From: Bacillus weihaiensis
GTDB lineage: Bacteria; Bacillota; Bacilli; Bacillales; Bacillaceae
Length of the DNA: 64,000 bases
Assembly (NCBI RefSeq): GCF_001889165.1
Contig: NZ_CP016020.1
Span: forward strand, 1,834,501 to 1,898,500
Direction of reading: 5' to 3'
Positions 45,684 through 53,492 of this stretch are shown in pieces (position 1 is the first letter of the stretch; every line of letters begins with the position of its first letter). The notes under the pieces were generated by a model. It saw nothing but the letters and a program-made list of their open reading frames with translations, was not told the DNA's origin and searched no databases. Position numbers and translations under genes: made by a program.

Positions 45684-47222
45684 ATGGGAAACTATATGAT
45701 TGGTGTAGATATCGGCACAACAAGTACGAAAGCGGTTGTATTTAATCAAAAAGGAGAAGCTCTAAGTCGATATGGTGTTGAATATCCATTACATACTCCA
45801 ACACCAGCAACGGCAGAACAAGATCCGGATGAAATTTTCCAAGCAGTCCTTACTGCAATAAAAAATAGCATACTTGAGGCTTCTATTTCTGGACATGATA
45901 TAAAATTCGTTTCCTTTAGCTCTGCGATGCATAGTGTGATCGTTGTTGATGGAGAAGGTAAGCCTTTAACACGATCCATTACATGGGCTGATAATCGAAG
46001 TAGTGATTATGTAGACGAGATTCTAAAAAAACATGATGGGCACTCTATTTATTTGCGTACAGGTACACCAATTCATCCAATGTCGCCTCTTGTTAAGCTG
46101 GCATGGCTAAAGGCTGAACAACCAGAATTATTCAAGTCTGAGCACAAGTTTATTTCAATAAAAGAATATATTTTTTATCACTTATTCGGTCAATACGTTG
46201 TTGATTATTCCATTGCATCTGCGACAGGTATGTTTCACCTTGGAAAATTAGAGTGGGATATGGAAGCTTTACGTGTAGCTGGTGTAACGAAAGAGCAGCT
46301 TTCAACTCCTGTTCCCACAACGGAAATAGTAACAGGGTTACCTAAAACATACGCTATGGAATTAGGGCTTTTAGTTGAGACACCGTTTATTGTAGGTGCG
46401 AGTGATGGTGTATTATCGAATTTAGGTGTGAATGCCATTGAACCAGGTGTTGTTGCGCTAACAATTGGGACAAGTGGGGCCATTAGAGCTGTGACAGATC
46501 GTCCTATAACAGATCCAAAAGGAAGAATTTTTTGTTATGCCTTAACAGATAAGCATTGGGTTATAGGTGGTCCTGTTAACAATGGAGGAATGATATTCCG
46601 CTGGCTTCGTGATGAATTTGCGAGTTCAGAAGTTGAAACGGCAAAACGTCTCGGAAAGGATCCATATGATGTATTAACAGAGATTGCAAGTACTGTCGCT
46701 CCAGGCTCGAATGGTCTTCTGTTTCATCCCTATTTAGCGGGAGAACGTGCTCCTCTATGGAATGCTAATGCGCGTGGAAGCTTCTTTGGATTAGGTATGC
46801 ATCATAAAAAAGAGCATATGATACGAGCCGTTCTTGAAGGTATTATGATGAATTTATATAGTGTGTTACTTGCTTTAGAAGAATTAATAGGAACGCCAAC
46901 ACGTATTCAAGCAACGGGTGGTTTTGCTCGCTCTATTTTCTGGAGGCAAATGCTTGCAGATATATTTGACCAAGAAGTTGTTATACCTGAAAGCTTTGAA
47001 AGCTCATGCTTAGGGGCAATCGTGTTAGGAATGTATGGGATCGGTGATATTGAATCATTAAGTGACGTTCAAGAGATGGTGGGTTCTATTCACACGCACC
47101 AGCCTAACCATGAAGCTACGTTAGCCTACCGTGAATTAATGCCACTATTTATTCGTCTTCCAAGATTACTAGAGAAAGAATACGAAGTAATCAGTACCAT
47201 TCAAAAAAAGGAGGAAAAATAA
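45684..47222 (+). CDS. gntK: Gluconokinase GntK (FGGY family)
   Basis: The 512-residue FGGY kinase phosphorylates gluconate to 6-phosphogluconate, the substrate of Gnd. It starts MIGVDIGTTSTKAVVFNQKG (ATP site) and shows ITWADNRSS, GASDGVLSNLGVNAIEPGVVALTIGTSGA, WRDEFAS-like text and the C-terminal RIQATGGFARSIFWRQMLAD. GAGGAGG lies before the ATG. It completes a three-gene import and catabolism unit. Confidence 0.94.
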   Translation: MGNYMIGVDIGTTSTKAVVFNQKGEALSRYGVEYPLHTPTPATAEQDPDEIFQAVLTAIKNSILEASISGHDIKFVSFSSAMHSVIVVDGEGKPLTRSITWADNRSSDYVDEILKKHDGHSIYLRTGTPIHPMSPLVKLAWLKAEQPELFKSEHKFISIKEYIFYHLFGQYVVDYSIASATGMFHLGKLEWDMEALRVAGVTKEQLSTPVPTTEIVTGLPKTYAMELGLLVETPFIVGASDGVLSNLGVNAIEPGVVALTIGTSGAIRAVTDRPITDPKGRIFCYALTDKHWVIGGPVNNGGMIFRWLRDEFASSEVETAKRLGKDPYDVLTEIASTVAPGSNGLLFHPYLAGERAPLWNANARGSFFGLGMHHKKEHMIRAVLEGIMMNLYSVLLALEELIGTPTRIQATGGFARSIFWRQMLADIFDQEVVIPESFESSCLGAIVLGMYGIGDIESLSDVQEMVGSIHTHQPNHEATLAYRELMPLFIRLPRLLEKEYEVISTIQKKEEK

Positions 47223-47260
47223 CTTAAGCTGTTCTAATAGGAAAAATATGATTTTTCAAA

Positions 47261-47310
47261 AAGAGGGTGACTCAAAAGTCTAGATTTTAGACCTTGGGTT
47301 AGCCTCTTTT
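47261..47310 (+). repeat. IS1182-like end hairpin, doubles as terminator
   Basis: AGAGGGTGACTCAAAAGTCTA is followed by GATTTTAGACCTTGGGTTAGCCTCTTTT. AGTCTA/TAGACC and AGAGG/CCTCT can pair. Copies lie at 9231 and (reverse, decayed) 20876. It lies after gntK and can end its transcript. Confidence 0.65.
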
Positions 47311-47346
47311 CATACTTTTATCTTTTTAATTCAGTTAACGTAAAAA

Positions 47347-47478
47347 CCGGGACGTTCCATTGCGCTCCAGTCACTTGCTTTCCGCGGGGAGGAAGCTGAG
47401 CCTCCTCGCTGCGGCTGTGGGGTCTCAGCCTTTCCTCACTTCCCGCAGGAGTCAAGTGTCTTACGCTCCATTCCACTA
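47347..47478 (-). repeat. GC-rich palindromic repeat R2-like, copy 3
   Basis: GGAACGTCCC-type ends (GGGACGTTCCATTGCGCTCC on the + strand), then CTTGCTTTCCGCGGGGAGG, GAGCCTCCTCGCTGCGGC, CTTCCCGCAGGAGTCAAGTG and CGCTCCATTCCACTATCG. Read in reverse it follows the same order as R2 copies at 11283 and 41945. It lies inside the remains of an IS1182-like element. Confidence 0.65.
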
Positions 47479-47574
47479 TCGATCTAAAATTGTATTCATA
47501 GAAGCAAAACCCCTACGAAAACAGTCTTTTTAAAGAATAATTAAACAACAAAAAAATCGGGTAGTCAAACTCCT

Positions 47575-48008
47575 GATTTTCGAACGATCAATCGGTTTCG
47601 ATCTGATCGTATGAAAGACATTATCTATCAAGTCTTCTTTTCAATTGTAGAGTTACTACGTGAAAAAGGATTGGTAAAGCTGGGGCACTATTTTGTTGAT
47701 GGGACTAAGATAGAAGCAAATGCAAATCAATATACATTTGTTTGGAGAAAAGCGACAGAAAAATACGAAAAAAGATTCGTGAACGTCTTCAGAGTGAAGA
47801 AGGACGAAAATTATATAGCCAACGAACATGTGATGTAGAAAGTGTATTTGGACAAATAAAACATAATCAGCAGTTCAGACGCTTTTCAATTCGTGGCCTC
47901 CAAAAAAATACGATTGAATGGGGGCTTCTTTGCGTTGCACATAACTGTAAAAAAATGCAGAAAACAATAAAAAGAACGAAAGAAAAAGAGGAAAATGGAA
48001 ACCAATAA
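47575..48008 (+). pseudogene. IS1182-family transposase remnant, internal deletion and frameshift
   Basis: The first part reads FRTINRFRSDRMKDIIYQVF and then LGHYFVDGTKIEANANQYTF, the well-known N-terminal region of IS1182-type transposases. The frame then shifts, and the next part reads RERLQSEEGRKLYSQRTCDV, ESVFGQIKHNQQFRRFSIRG and EWGLLCVAHNCKKMQ, the C-terminal end. The middle (most of the DDE domain) and the very start are missing, so it cannot work. A short scrap of the same tail occurs at 9385-9460. Confidence 0.85.
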
Positions 48009-48231
48009 GGGGAAGGAATCCCTCTTTATTCATTAAAAAAGCCTAATTATTTGTTTCTACACGAAAGATATCGAGTAGGTGTCTGTCATTCCTAATCATT
48101 AAAAGTCTGCCTGTTAGGAAAATTCGTTTATCTTTACGCTTGGATCTATCAAGAAAATCTGGTGTAGCCCAAACCCTCAATTACCAGTTTGAATACAATG
48201 TAACGATTTAAACGAGAAAGGAGTGAGAAAA

Positions 48232-48414
48232 ATGTCTAACAATGAAAAAGTTATAAAAGTTGATACGTTAGTTATTCATGCAAAAGAAGTTAAGGTTATT
48301 GAGGAAAGAAGGGAAAAAGACGATCGCCATGAAAGAAGGGACCCTTGGGGATTATTCTGGGGGAAAAGAGCTGTAGAGGATGTTAGAGACGATGAAGAAT
48401 ATGATAAAGAGTAG
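48232..48414 (+). CDS. Small charged protein, 60 residues
   Basis: A short frame with AAAGGAG 8 nt before its ATG encodes a highly charged protein: NNEKVIKVDTLVIHAKEVKV, then a Lys/Glu/Arg stretch and DPWGLFWGKRAVEDVRDDEE. It could be a spore or surface protein, given the sporulation genes that follow, but I do not recognise a family. Confidence 0.6.
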   Translation: MSNNEKVIKVDTLVIHAKEVKVIEERREKDDRHERRDPWGLFWGKRAVEDVRDDEEYDKE

Positions 48415-48628
48415 TCAATTTTTATAAACTTAGAAGCTTGTCGACTACTTTAAATCATGTAATTTTTATTGAAGTTCACGATAAACTACCACTGAATTTT
48501 CCACTTAAACTTCTGTTATTCCTAATAAATGTAAACAAAATCATTCGAAAAAATAAGCCGTTTAACTATTCCATTTCTAAGCTACAAACATACGATATAG
48601 TATCCTTTTGAAAAGGTGGTGTATTGAA

Positions 48629-48718
48629 ATGGGCGCAGGTTACGGAAGTGGTTTCGCGTTAATCGTTGTACTATTTATTCTTTTAATCATTGTTGGTGCA
48701 GCGTACGTAGGATACTAA
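48629..48718 (+). CDS. YjcZ-family sporulation protein
   Basis: This 29-residue peptide reads [19 protein letters not shown] then [10 protein letters not shown], the glycine-rich start and single membrane helix of the YjcZ/YmaG-like spore proteins common in Bacillus. AAAAGGTGG lies 9 nt upstream. A good terminator begins 16 nt after the stop. It is too short for most gene finders but well supported. Confidence 0.85.
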   Translation: MGAGYGSGFALIVVLFILLIIVGAAYVGY

Positions 48719-48733
48719 TATAGTAAACAATAT

Positions 48734-48770
48734 CAAAACAGGGCAGGTCGTTGATGATCTGTCCTGTTTT
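48734..48770 (+). terminator. Rho-independent terminator
   Basis: CAAAACAGGGCAGGTC and GATCTGTCCTGTTTT pair with one mismatch around a 6-nt loop; the T run is TTTT. It closes the YjcZ gene. Confidence 0.75.
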
Positions 48771-48836
48771 AGTCATACATTTTTTCTCTATATGTAGGAA
48801 ACAATAAATAGGACTGCAAATAAGGAGGTCAATAGT

Positions 48837-48995
48837 GTGAATGAGAACAAAAACAATCAATTCCAACAAGATCTAGAGCAATATCAAATGCCTGATTCAC
48901 TAAAACAACAAGATGAAGCAACGTATAATGTTGGTTATGAAACCACTACAGGCAATAAAACAGCACCAAATCATGATATATCAAAAAAGAAGTAA
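48837..48995 (+). CDS. Small protein upstream of yozQ-like gene, 52 residues
   Basis: A GTG start at 48837 stands 7 nt after a perfect AAGGAGGT. The encoded peptide is Asn/Gln-rich and polar: NENKNNQFQQDLEQYQ, then LKQQDEATYNVGYETTTG and a basic tail. It has no membrane segment. It is 32 nt before the YozQ-like gene, so the two are probably one unit expressed in sporulation. The family is not recognised. Confidence 0.65.
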   Translation: MNENKNNQFQQDLEQYQMPDSLKQQDEATYNVGYETTTGNKTAPNHDISKKK

Positions 48996-49027
48996 CCAAA
49001 ACTACCTACATAAAAGGAGCGTTGAAC

Positions 49028-49231
49028 ATGTCAAAAAACGAACCAACTAATCAAAAGCAAGAACAAGAGCTAGCTGGAAAAACATATCGTGTAGAGGATT
49101 ATCAGAAAACTAATACAGTTTCTTCAGGAATGGCTACAAGTCATGAACAAGTATCAGATGCATATATGCAGGGAGAAATAACAGAGGTACCGGTAGAGAA
49201 TGAGAGCGATTTAGAAAACGAATCAAAGTAA
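49028..49231 (+). CDS. yozQ: YozQ-family protein (DUF4025)
   Basis: The 67-residue polar protein has the family core AGKTYRVEDYQKTNTVSSGM followed by ATSHEQVSDAYMQGEI. The start is ATG 49028, 9 nt after AAAGGAG. Such proteins are small Bacillus proteins found with sporulation genes; a molecular function is not known. A strong terminator follows at 49314. Confidence 0.8.
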   Translation: MSKNEPTNQKQEQELAGKTYRVEDYQKTNTVSSGMATSHEQVSDAYMQGEITEVPVENESDLENESK

Positions 49232-49683
49232 ATCTGCTTGAAATCCAGTACTTGCAAGTAAGGTACTTTATTAAGACTGTTTTCAAAAACTTTGTTGCTT
49301 TTTAGTAAAATAAAGAAAAGATGCCCTATAAACTGTCTAGTGGCATCTTTTCTGTTGTTTTCTTTGTAACAGGTAAAATACCGCTTTCTCAAATATTTAC
49401 ACGATCAAACCTACCTACCCGGTTTCTTCTCCTTTATCGATGCCGATTACCGCTAAGACCAAATCCAATCTAACTCCTTGACCAAGTAAAAGCATCATTT
49501 CAAGATTAAGCAGTAACACAGTCTTAAAGAAAGTAAATATTCTTTCTCCGCCTCATACAAATAAAAGCTTCTTATTAATAGGGGAAAAGTGGATTTTTCA
49601 CTAAACTAGAAGATAGATGACGATACATGGTATATAGTTTCTCCATAAGATAGTTTTAGTTTCTTATGAAAGGAGGGAGATAG
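49232..49683. other. Intergenic gap with terminator
   Basis: Apart from the terminator at 49314-49353 and the ribosome site AAAGGAGGGAG just before the SpoVIF gene, I see nothing in this 450-nt gap. Confidence 0.5.
49314..49353. terminator. Bidirectional terminator
   Basis: AGAAAAGATGCC and GGCATCTTTTCT are exact inverted copies, with CTA/TAG further in. It ends the YozQ-like gene. Confidence 0.85.
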
Positions 49684-49944
49684 ATGTTAAATCCTAAAAT
49701 GCTTCGAAAAATGGAAAAGAAGACAGGCTTAGATTTAAGTGAAATCATGGAAGTAACACAATCAATTAATAAGTCTAAGATTCAAGATGAAGATGGAGTT
49801 AGAAGGATAGTGAATAAGCTTTCAAAGGTTTCTCCAAAGCCAATTGATCAAGAAATGGAAGAAATGATTGTGCACACAGTATTAAATAACAAGGTTCCAA
49901 AAGGTTTAGTTAAATTTTTAGATAACATGAACTTCGGTAAGTAA
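49684..49944 (+). CDS. spoVIF: Stage VI sporulation protein F (SpoVIF)
   Basis: The 86-residue soluble protein matches SpoVIF (YjcC), needed in B. subtilis for late spore coat assembly and GerE-dependent gene expression. The family text is visible: MLRKMEKKTGLDLSEIMEVT, then DEDGVRRIVNKLSKVSPKPI and VPKGLVKFLDNMNFGK. Length agrees with the family. A perfect AAAGGAGGGAG site lies just before the ATG. A terminator follows at 49958. Confidence 0.9.
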   Translation: MLNPKMLRKMEKKTGLDLSEIMEVTQSINKSKIQDEDGVRRIVNKLSKVSPKPIDQEMEEMIVHTVLNNKVPKGLVKFLDNMNFGK

Positions 49945-49957
49945 AAAGAGTTACAAG

Positions 49958-49990
49958 CAGAGAAAGCCAAGTACCTTTGACTTTCTCTGT
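49958..49990 (+). terminator. Likely terminator after spoVIF
   Basis: CAGAGAAAG and CTTTCTCTG pair perfectly around a loop with CAAG/CTTTG pairing; the T run after it is weak. Confidence 0.55.
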
Positions 49991-50153
49991 TCCCTCAGTT
50001 AAATTGTTGAGTAGAATGAGCGCCTAATTTTACGTTGTATTCTAGTGAGATTAATCATTTCTTAAGAAAGTTAGTAAATAATGGTAACACTCTTGCGATA
50101 TGTGAATAAATTAACTTCTGTGTGAGAATATCCTTGAAAGGGAGTTAATAGAA

Positions 50154-50297
50154 ATGAATGTAATCAGTATGAAAGAACTAAACGGCGAGAATCTTAAAAG
50201 CACCACATCTGGATTAAAGGTAATTGAATGGAATGTCTCCGATTGTACGGAAAAATTATATGCCGTTGTTACACCAGTAAAGAATAGTGATAATTAA
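50154..50297 (+). CDS. Small protein, 47 residues
   Basis: A frame with AAAGGGAG 9 nt before the ATG encodes MNVISMKELNGENLKSTTSG, then LKVIEWNVSDCTEKLYAVVT and a short polar end. A clear terminator follows 14 nt after the stop. Ribosome site plus terminator make it a likely gene. No family is recognised. Confidence 0.6.
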   Translation: MNVISMKELNGENLKSTTSGLKVIEWNVSDCTEKLYAVVTPVKNSDN

Positions 50298-50310
50298 TGT
50301 TTAATTTCAA

Positions 50311-50352
50311 GCACCACCCTTTTCTTACATACATAGAGGGTGGTGTTTTTTA
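50311..50352 (+). terminator. Rho-independent terminator
   Basis: CACCACCCT and AGGGTGGTG pair perfectly around a 16-nt loop, followed by TTTTTTATT. Confidence 0.85.
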
Positions 50353-50716
50353 TTGGTAAGAAACAATAAATGCATCGATTGTGGATAAAAGCCTCAACAT
50401 CCAACTTTAGCTCCTAGCCCTTCAAAGACATAAACCATTTAGAATGGATGGTAACGTACACCTTTTATTCTAAATTGTGAGGCGGATCAAGGCGCCCTTT
50501 TGCATTTGTTCATTTTTTATATTTTTTGATGTTATCTATAAAAAGACCCATAAAAGCTAGTTATCACATTTTACATTTATAGCCATATGTTAATGAATAT
50601 ACATATGTTATTTGATCATTCAAAACGATGAGGAAATGGATTACCGAAGGAAAATATCTACATAGTATAGAGAGTGTGTTGAAGGAACTATGCAATTTGG
50701 AAAGAGGTGAAAAAAG
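50353..50716. other. Intergenic gap before membrane protein gene
   Basis: This AT-rich 364-nt stretch shows no gene, RNA or repeat that I can support, apart from the ribosome site GAGGTG at its end. Confidence 0.5.
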
Positions 50717-51280
50717 TTGTGTAAACGTGAGAACCGCCTAACCAACTACTGGCTTGCACCTATTATTATACCAAGCTATACAATTTATGGTCATCAGGCA
50801 CCATATGTAGCTTTATTTGCAGGTTTGTCTTGTTTGTTACAACTTTGCGGAAACTTTATCCCATTATTCGGTCTATTTATTGGTCCATTTGCCGCACTTC
50901 CTATTTTAGTCGCGTCACTTATATCATTATCATCCGTCTTTTATACATACTTTTTATCTTTTCTATTATTAGTGATCATTCAACCAACTGAATTATTTAC
51001 TTTTCCTTTTACAACTGGCTTGCTTGGAATCTGCTATGCACTAGGAGTGAAATGGCTGAAAAGAAGGTTATTTATCGTGTTATGTTCATCAGGATGCTTG
51101 TTATCGGGAGTCATGTTCCTTCTTAGCCTTTTTCAAGTTCCAATTTTAGGAGCAATGAGCTTTAGTGCAATTAGCCTTATGGGATGGTTAACGATCGTTC
51201 TGTTTTTTACAACCTATAGCTGGGTATTTTTCGATATTTGCCTTGTGCTATTTTTAAAAATACGTACCAAGCTACGATAG
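50717..51280 (+). CDS. Uncharacterised membrane protein, 187 residues
   Basis: The protein starts at TTG 50717 after AGAGGTG. It has five or six membrane helices (FAGLSCLLQLCGNFIPLFGL; ALPILVASLISLSSVFYTYF; LIVLCSSGCLLSGVMFLLSL region; LMGWLTIVLFFTTYSWVFFD). I do not recognise the family; the layout resembles small Bacillus integral membrane proteins of unknown role. It stands alone. Confidence 0.7.
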   Translation: MCKRENRLTNYWLAPIIIPSYTIYGHQAPYVALFAGLSCLLQLCGNFIPLFGLFIGPFAALPILVASLISLSSVFYTYFLSFLLLVIIQPTELFTFPFTTGLLGICYALGVKWLKRRLFIVLCSSGCLLSGVMFLLSLFQVPILGAMSFSAISLMGWLTIVLFFTTYSWVFFDICLVLFLKIRTKLR

Positions 51281-51380
51281 CTTTTTTTACGCTTTATTTT
51301 ACTAGAATAATATCGCCAACCTTTTTGAAAATAATGTAAAATATAGGTGGTGTTAATTACATGTAAAGTAGGGTGAACGT

Positions 51381-51884
51381 ATGATTTCTATATATGAAAT
51401 AAACAAAGCTGATGTAAACGAACAGTTAGTAGGATTATCTCAATTATTGTGTCTTGTAGTTAATGAAGGAGCGTCCCTTGGGTTCTTACCTCCACTATCA
51501 AGTGATGAGGCTGTAAAGTATTGGGAAAATGTCATACAAGAAGAGGTAAAACTATATATCGCATTGCATGAGGAAACGATTGTTGGAACCGTTCAGCTAC
51601 AATTTTGTACGAAGCCTAATGGAAGACATCGAGTAGAAATTGCAAAACTTATGACCCACCCTAGCTATAGAAGAATGGGAATTGCAAGAAAGCTTATGGC
51701 GAGAGCAGAAGAAGGTGCAAAACAGAATGAGAAAAAATTAATTGTTTTGGATACGAGAGATGGTGATTCATCTAATGATTTATACCAATCATTAGGCTAT
51801 ATCATTGCAGGAAAAATACCAAACTATGCGAAATCTGCTAATGGAGATTTAGATGCAACGGTCTTATATTTCAAAGAGATCTAA
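51381..51884 (+). CDS. GNAT-family N-acetyltransferase
   Basis: The 167-residue enzyme has the acetyl-CoA-binding motif A as VEIAKLMTHPSYRRMGIARKLMARAEE and motif B as LDTRDGDSSNDLYQSLGYI. It transfers an acetyl group to an amine; the acceptor is unknown. The start has GTAGGGTG upstream. The following YunG-like gene begins 33 nt later and may be in the same operon. Confidence 0.88.
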   Translation: MISIYEINKADVNEQLVGLSQLLCLVVNEGASLGFLPPLSSDEAVKYWENVIQEEVKLYIALHEETIVGTVQLQFCTKPNGRHRVEIAKLMTHPSYRRMGIARKLMARAEEGAKQNEKKLIVLDTRDGDSSNDLYQSLGYIIAGKIPNYAKSANGDLDATVLYFKEI

Positions 51885-51917
51885 CCTGCTTTAGATTAAG
51901 ATTGAGAGGGATAGTGG

Positions 51918-52268
51918 ATGATTGATGTGAACATATTAGAACAAATTTTCAAAAATTGTTGGTCAATAGATTCTAGTTCAAAATGGACAAAAGAGAATCC
52001 AGCTAATGGACAATGTGGTGTTACATCACTAGTTTTACATGATTTATACGGAGGTGATATTGTGAAAACATGGACAAATGACGGTTGGCATTTTTACCTA
52101 TACATAAATGGTGATCGTATTGATTTAACCAAGTCTCAATTCCGTGAACCAATTGACTACCGTGATAATCCTTCCTCTAGGGAAGAAGCTTTTTTAGATA
52201 CAAACATGGAGCAATATCGATATTTAAAGGGTTCAGTGTTGACAAAGATAGTCAACTTTTTTTCATGA
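51918..52268 (+). CDS. YunG-family protein
   Basis: The 116-residue protein matches Bacillus YunG: SSKWTKENPANGQCGVTSLV at about residues 20-40, then HDLYGGDIVKTW, HFYLYINGDRIDLTKSQF and a C-terminal RYLKGSVLTK. The GQCG...T, H..LY and D.T order resembles a papain-like Cys-His-Asp arrangement, so a peptidase or transglutaminase-like fold is conceivable, but this is inference. Its 3' end contains a terminator hairpin. Confidence 0.82.
   Translation: MIDVNILEQIFKNCWSIDSSSKWTKENPANGQCGVTSLVLHDLYGGDIVKTWTNDGWHFYLYINGDRIDLTKSQFREPIDYRDNPSSREEAFLDTNMEQYRYLKGSVLTKIVNFFS
52239..52264 (+). terminator. Terminator overlapping the 3' end of yunG-like gene
   Basis: GTTGAC and GTCAAC pair around AAAGATA, followed by TTTTTTT. 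The stem lies within the last codons. Confidence 0.65.
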
Positions 52269-52323
52269 GTATATGGTCCACTACTCAAAACTAGTAAAAA
52301 TAAACTATTTCCTTTGTAAAATA

Positions 52324-52352
52324 TTGACACAAAACCCATATATGGTTAATAT
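52324..52352 (+). promoter_or_regulatory. SigA-type promoter of the HMA2 cluster
   Basis: TTGACA (52324-52329) and TAATAT (52347-52352) are 17 nt apart, an optimal vegetative promoter. Transcription should start near 52359, so the coding start must lie after that point, at 52372 or 52387. Confidence 0.7.
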
Positions 52353-52386
52353 TAGTAAAAATATAATATTTATGGGTGATGATGGG

Positions 52387-52683
52387 TTGTTAACTAAAAT
52401 TAAAAATACACTTGTACATACTAAAATTGAAAAACTACTTAAAAAATATGAAATAATAGTTAAACATTATTTACCTGGAAGAATTCGTCTTGGTTTTTCA
52501 GAATGGGAAGAAAAATCTGAAAGCGTTATAACTATGTTAGATGAATTAAGAAAAGATCCAGATATCTATTCTATAGAATTTACAAAAGAAACGGGATCAG
52601 TTCTTATTCTTTTTAATAAAGAGGAGATGAATAATCGATCGACTCTAGAACGATGGCTTAGAACAATTGAAAAGTATGCGTAA
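52387..52683 (+). CDS. HMA2-type domain protein, first gene of metal cluster
   Basis: This 98-residue soluble protein consists of a basic helix (KIEKLLKKYEI) and one domain opening with VKHYLPGRIRLGFSEWEE and ending in a strand SVLILFNKEEM, the fold order of ferredoxin-like heavy-metal-associated domains but without the CxxC metal site. The same LPGRIRL signature recurs in three genes downstream. The start is TTG 52387, 6 nt after GGTGAT; ATG 52372 is the alternative. The next gene follows by 18 nt. I infer a part in metal handling from the cluster. Confidence 0.75.
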   Translation: MLTKIKNTLVHTKIEKLLKKYEIIVKHYLPGRIRLGFSEWEEKSESVITMLDELRKDPDIYSIEFTKETGSVLILFNKEEMNNRSTLERWLRTIEKYA

Positions 52684-52701
52684 GAACAAGGGGTTTTTGT
52701 T

Positions 52702-53223
52702 ATGATTCAATCGATCTTAACCTTTGGTGCTTCATTTCTAGCGCCAAAGCTTATGGCAGGAATTCAAAATGAAAAGGTACAAGTATTACATGCGTTACCT
52801 GGTAGAGTACGGTTACAATGTGATCGCTGGAAGAACAATTATACTGCAACAAATTTAGAGAAAGCATTTAAGACTATACCACTTGTAACGGATGTAAGGG
52901 CATCGCCTATTACAGGGAGTTTATTATTAACTTTTGCCACACAAAAACTTACTCCAGAACAATTTGACAATATTGTAAAAAGTGCTGTACAAGTCTCTGT
53001 AGCCTCTTATCCTGAATTGCAGGCTGATTTAATGAATATTCTCAAAAATGTCATTCAAACAATAGATGTTACGATGAAAAAACAAACAGGTGGAAAAGTT
53101 GATATAGATTCCTTACTTTCTGTCGTATTAATGATAAATGGGATCTTGAAATTTCCTGCACAACCAGCTTTTTCGAGTAGTTTACTTTACTGGGCATACA
53201 CAATTATTACAAAGAAAAAGTGA
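52702..53223 (+). CDS. HMA2-type domain protein with C-terminal hydrophobic segment
   Basis: The 173-residue protein has a short hydrophobic N-terminus (IQSILTFGASFLAPKLMAGI), an HMA2-type domain from VLHALPGRVRLQCDRWKNN to SLLLTFATQK, a helical middle (LMNILKNVIQTIDVTMKK) and a C-terminal hydrophobic part (DSLLSVVLMINGILKF; SLLYWAYTIITKKK). No CxxC is present. AAGGGG lies 9 nt before its ATG. The domain is a paralogue of those at 52387, 53493 and 55588. A 270-nt gap then separates it from the ATPase. Confidence 0.75.
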   Translation: MIQSILTFGASFLAPKLMAGIQNEKVQVLHALPGRVRLQCDRWKNNYTATNLEKAFKTIPLVTDVRASPITGSLLLTFATQKLTPEQFDNIVKSAVQVSVASYPELQADLMNILKNVIQTIDVTMKKQTGGKVDIDSLLSVVLMINGILKFPAQPAFSSSLLYWAYTIITKKK

Positions 53224-53393
53224 TTGTTAAAAATATTGCTAAAAGGAAATGGTGCATTTTTTTTCATATTGTTGATTGTTAAAAAGGACTTCTGTAATTG
53301 AATTTTCTAAAAAGAGGTAGGTGGATACAGAATCAATGCTTGTTAAGGAAGTAAACAAACAAGTTTATAGACCTTCATGCTAAAGAATATAAG

Positions 53394-53409
53394 TTGAAGA
53401 ATACTTCAA
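53394..53409. promoter_or_regulatory. Short dyad in the gap before the P-type ATPase
   Basis: TTGAAG and CTTCAA flank AATA about 85 nt before the ATPase start. TTGATTGTTAAAAA also occurs at 53271, and nearly the same at 53221. These may be control sites of the ATPase gene; no known metal-regulator box was recognised. The rest of the 53224-53492 gap shows nothing. Confidence 0.3.
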
Positions 53410-53492
53410 GATTTAACACAATATCCATATAAAAAGGTGTAATACGTTTCGTGGAATTAAGCATTAAGAAGAAAATATGAAGGGATTATCCT

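Noticed and set aside
52273-52386. Longer N-terminus for the first HMA2-type protein
   Set aside because: It would start upstream of a good TTGACA-17-TAATAT promoter and include the promoter itself.
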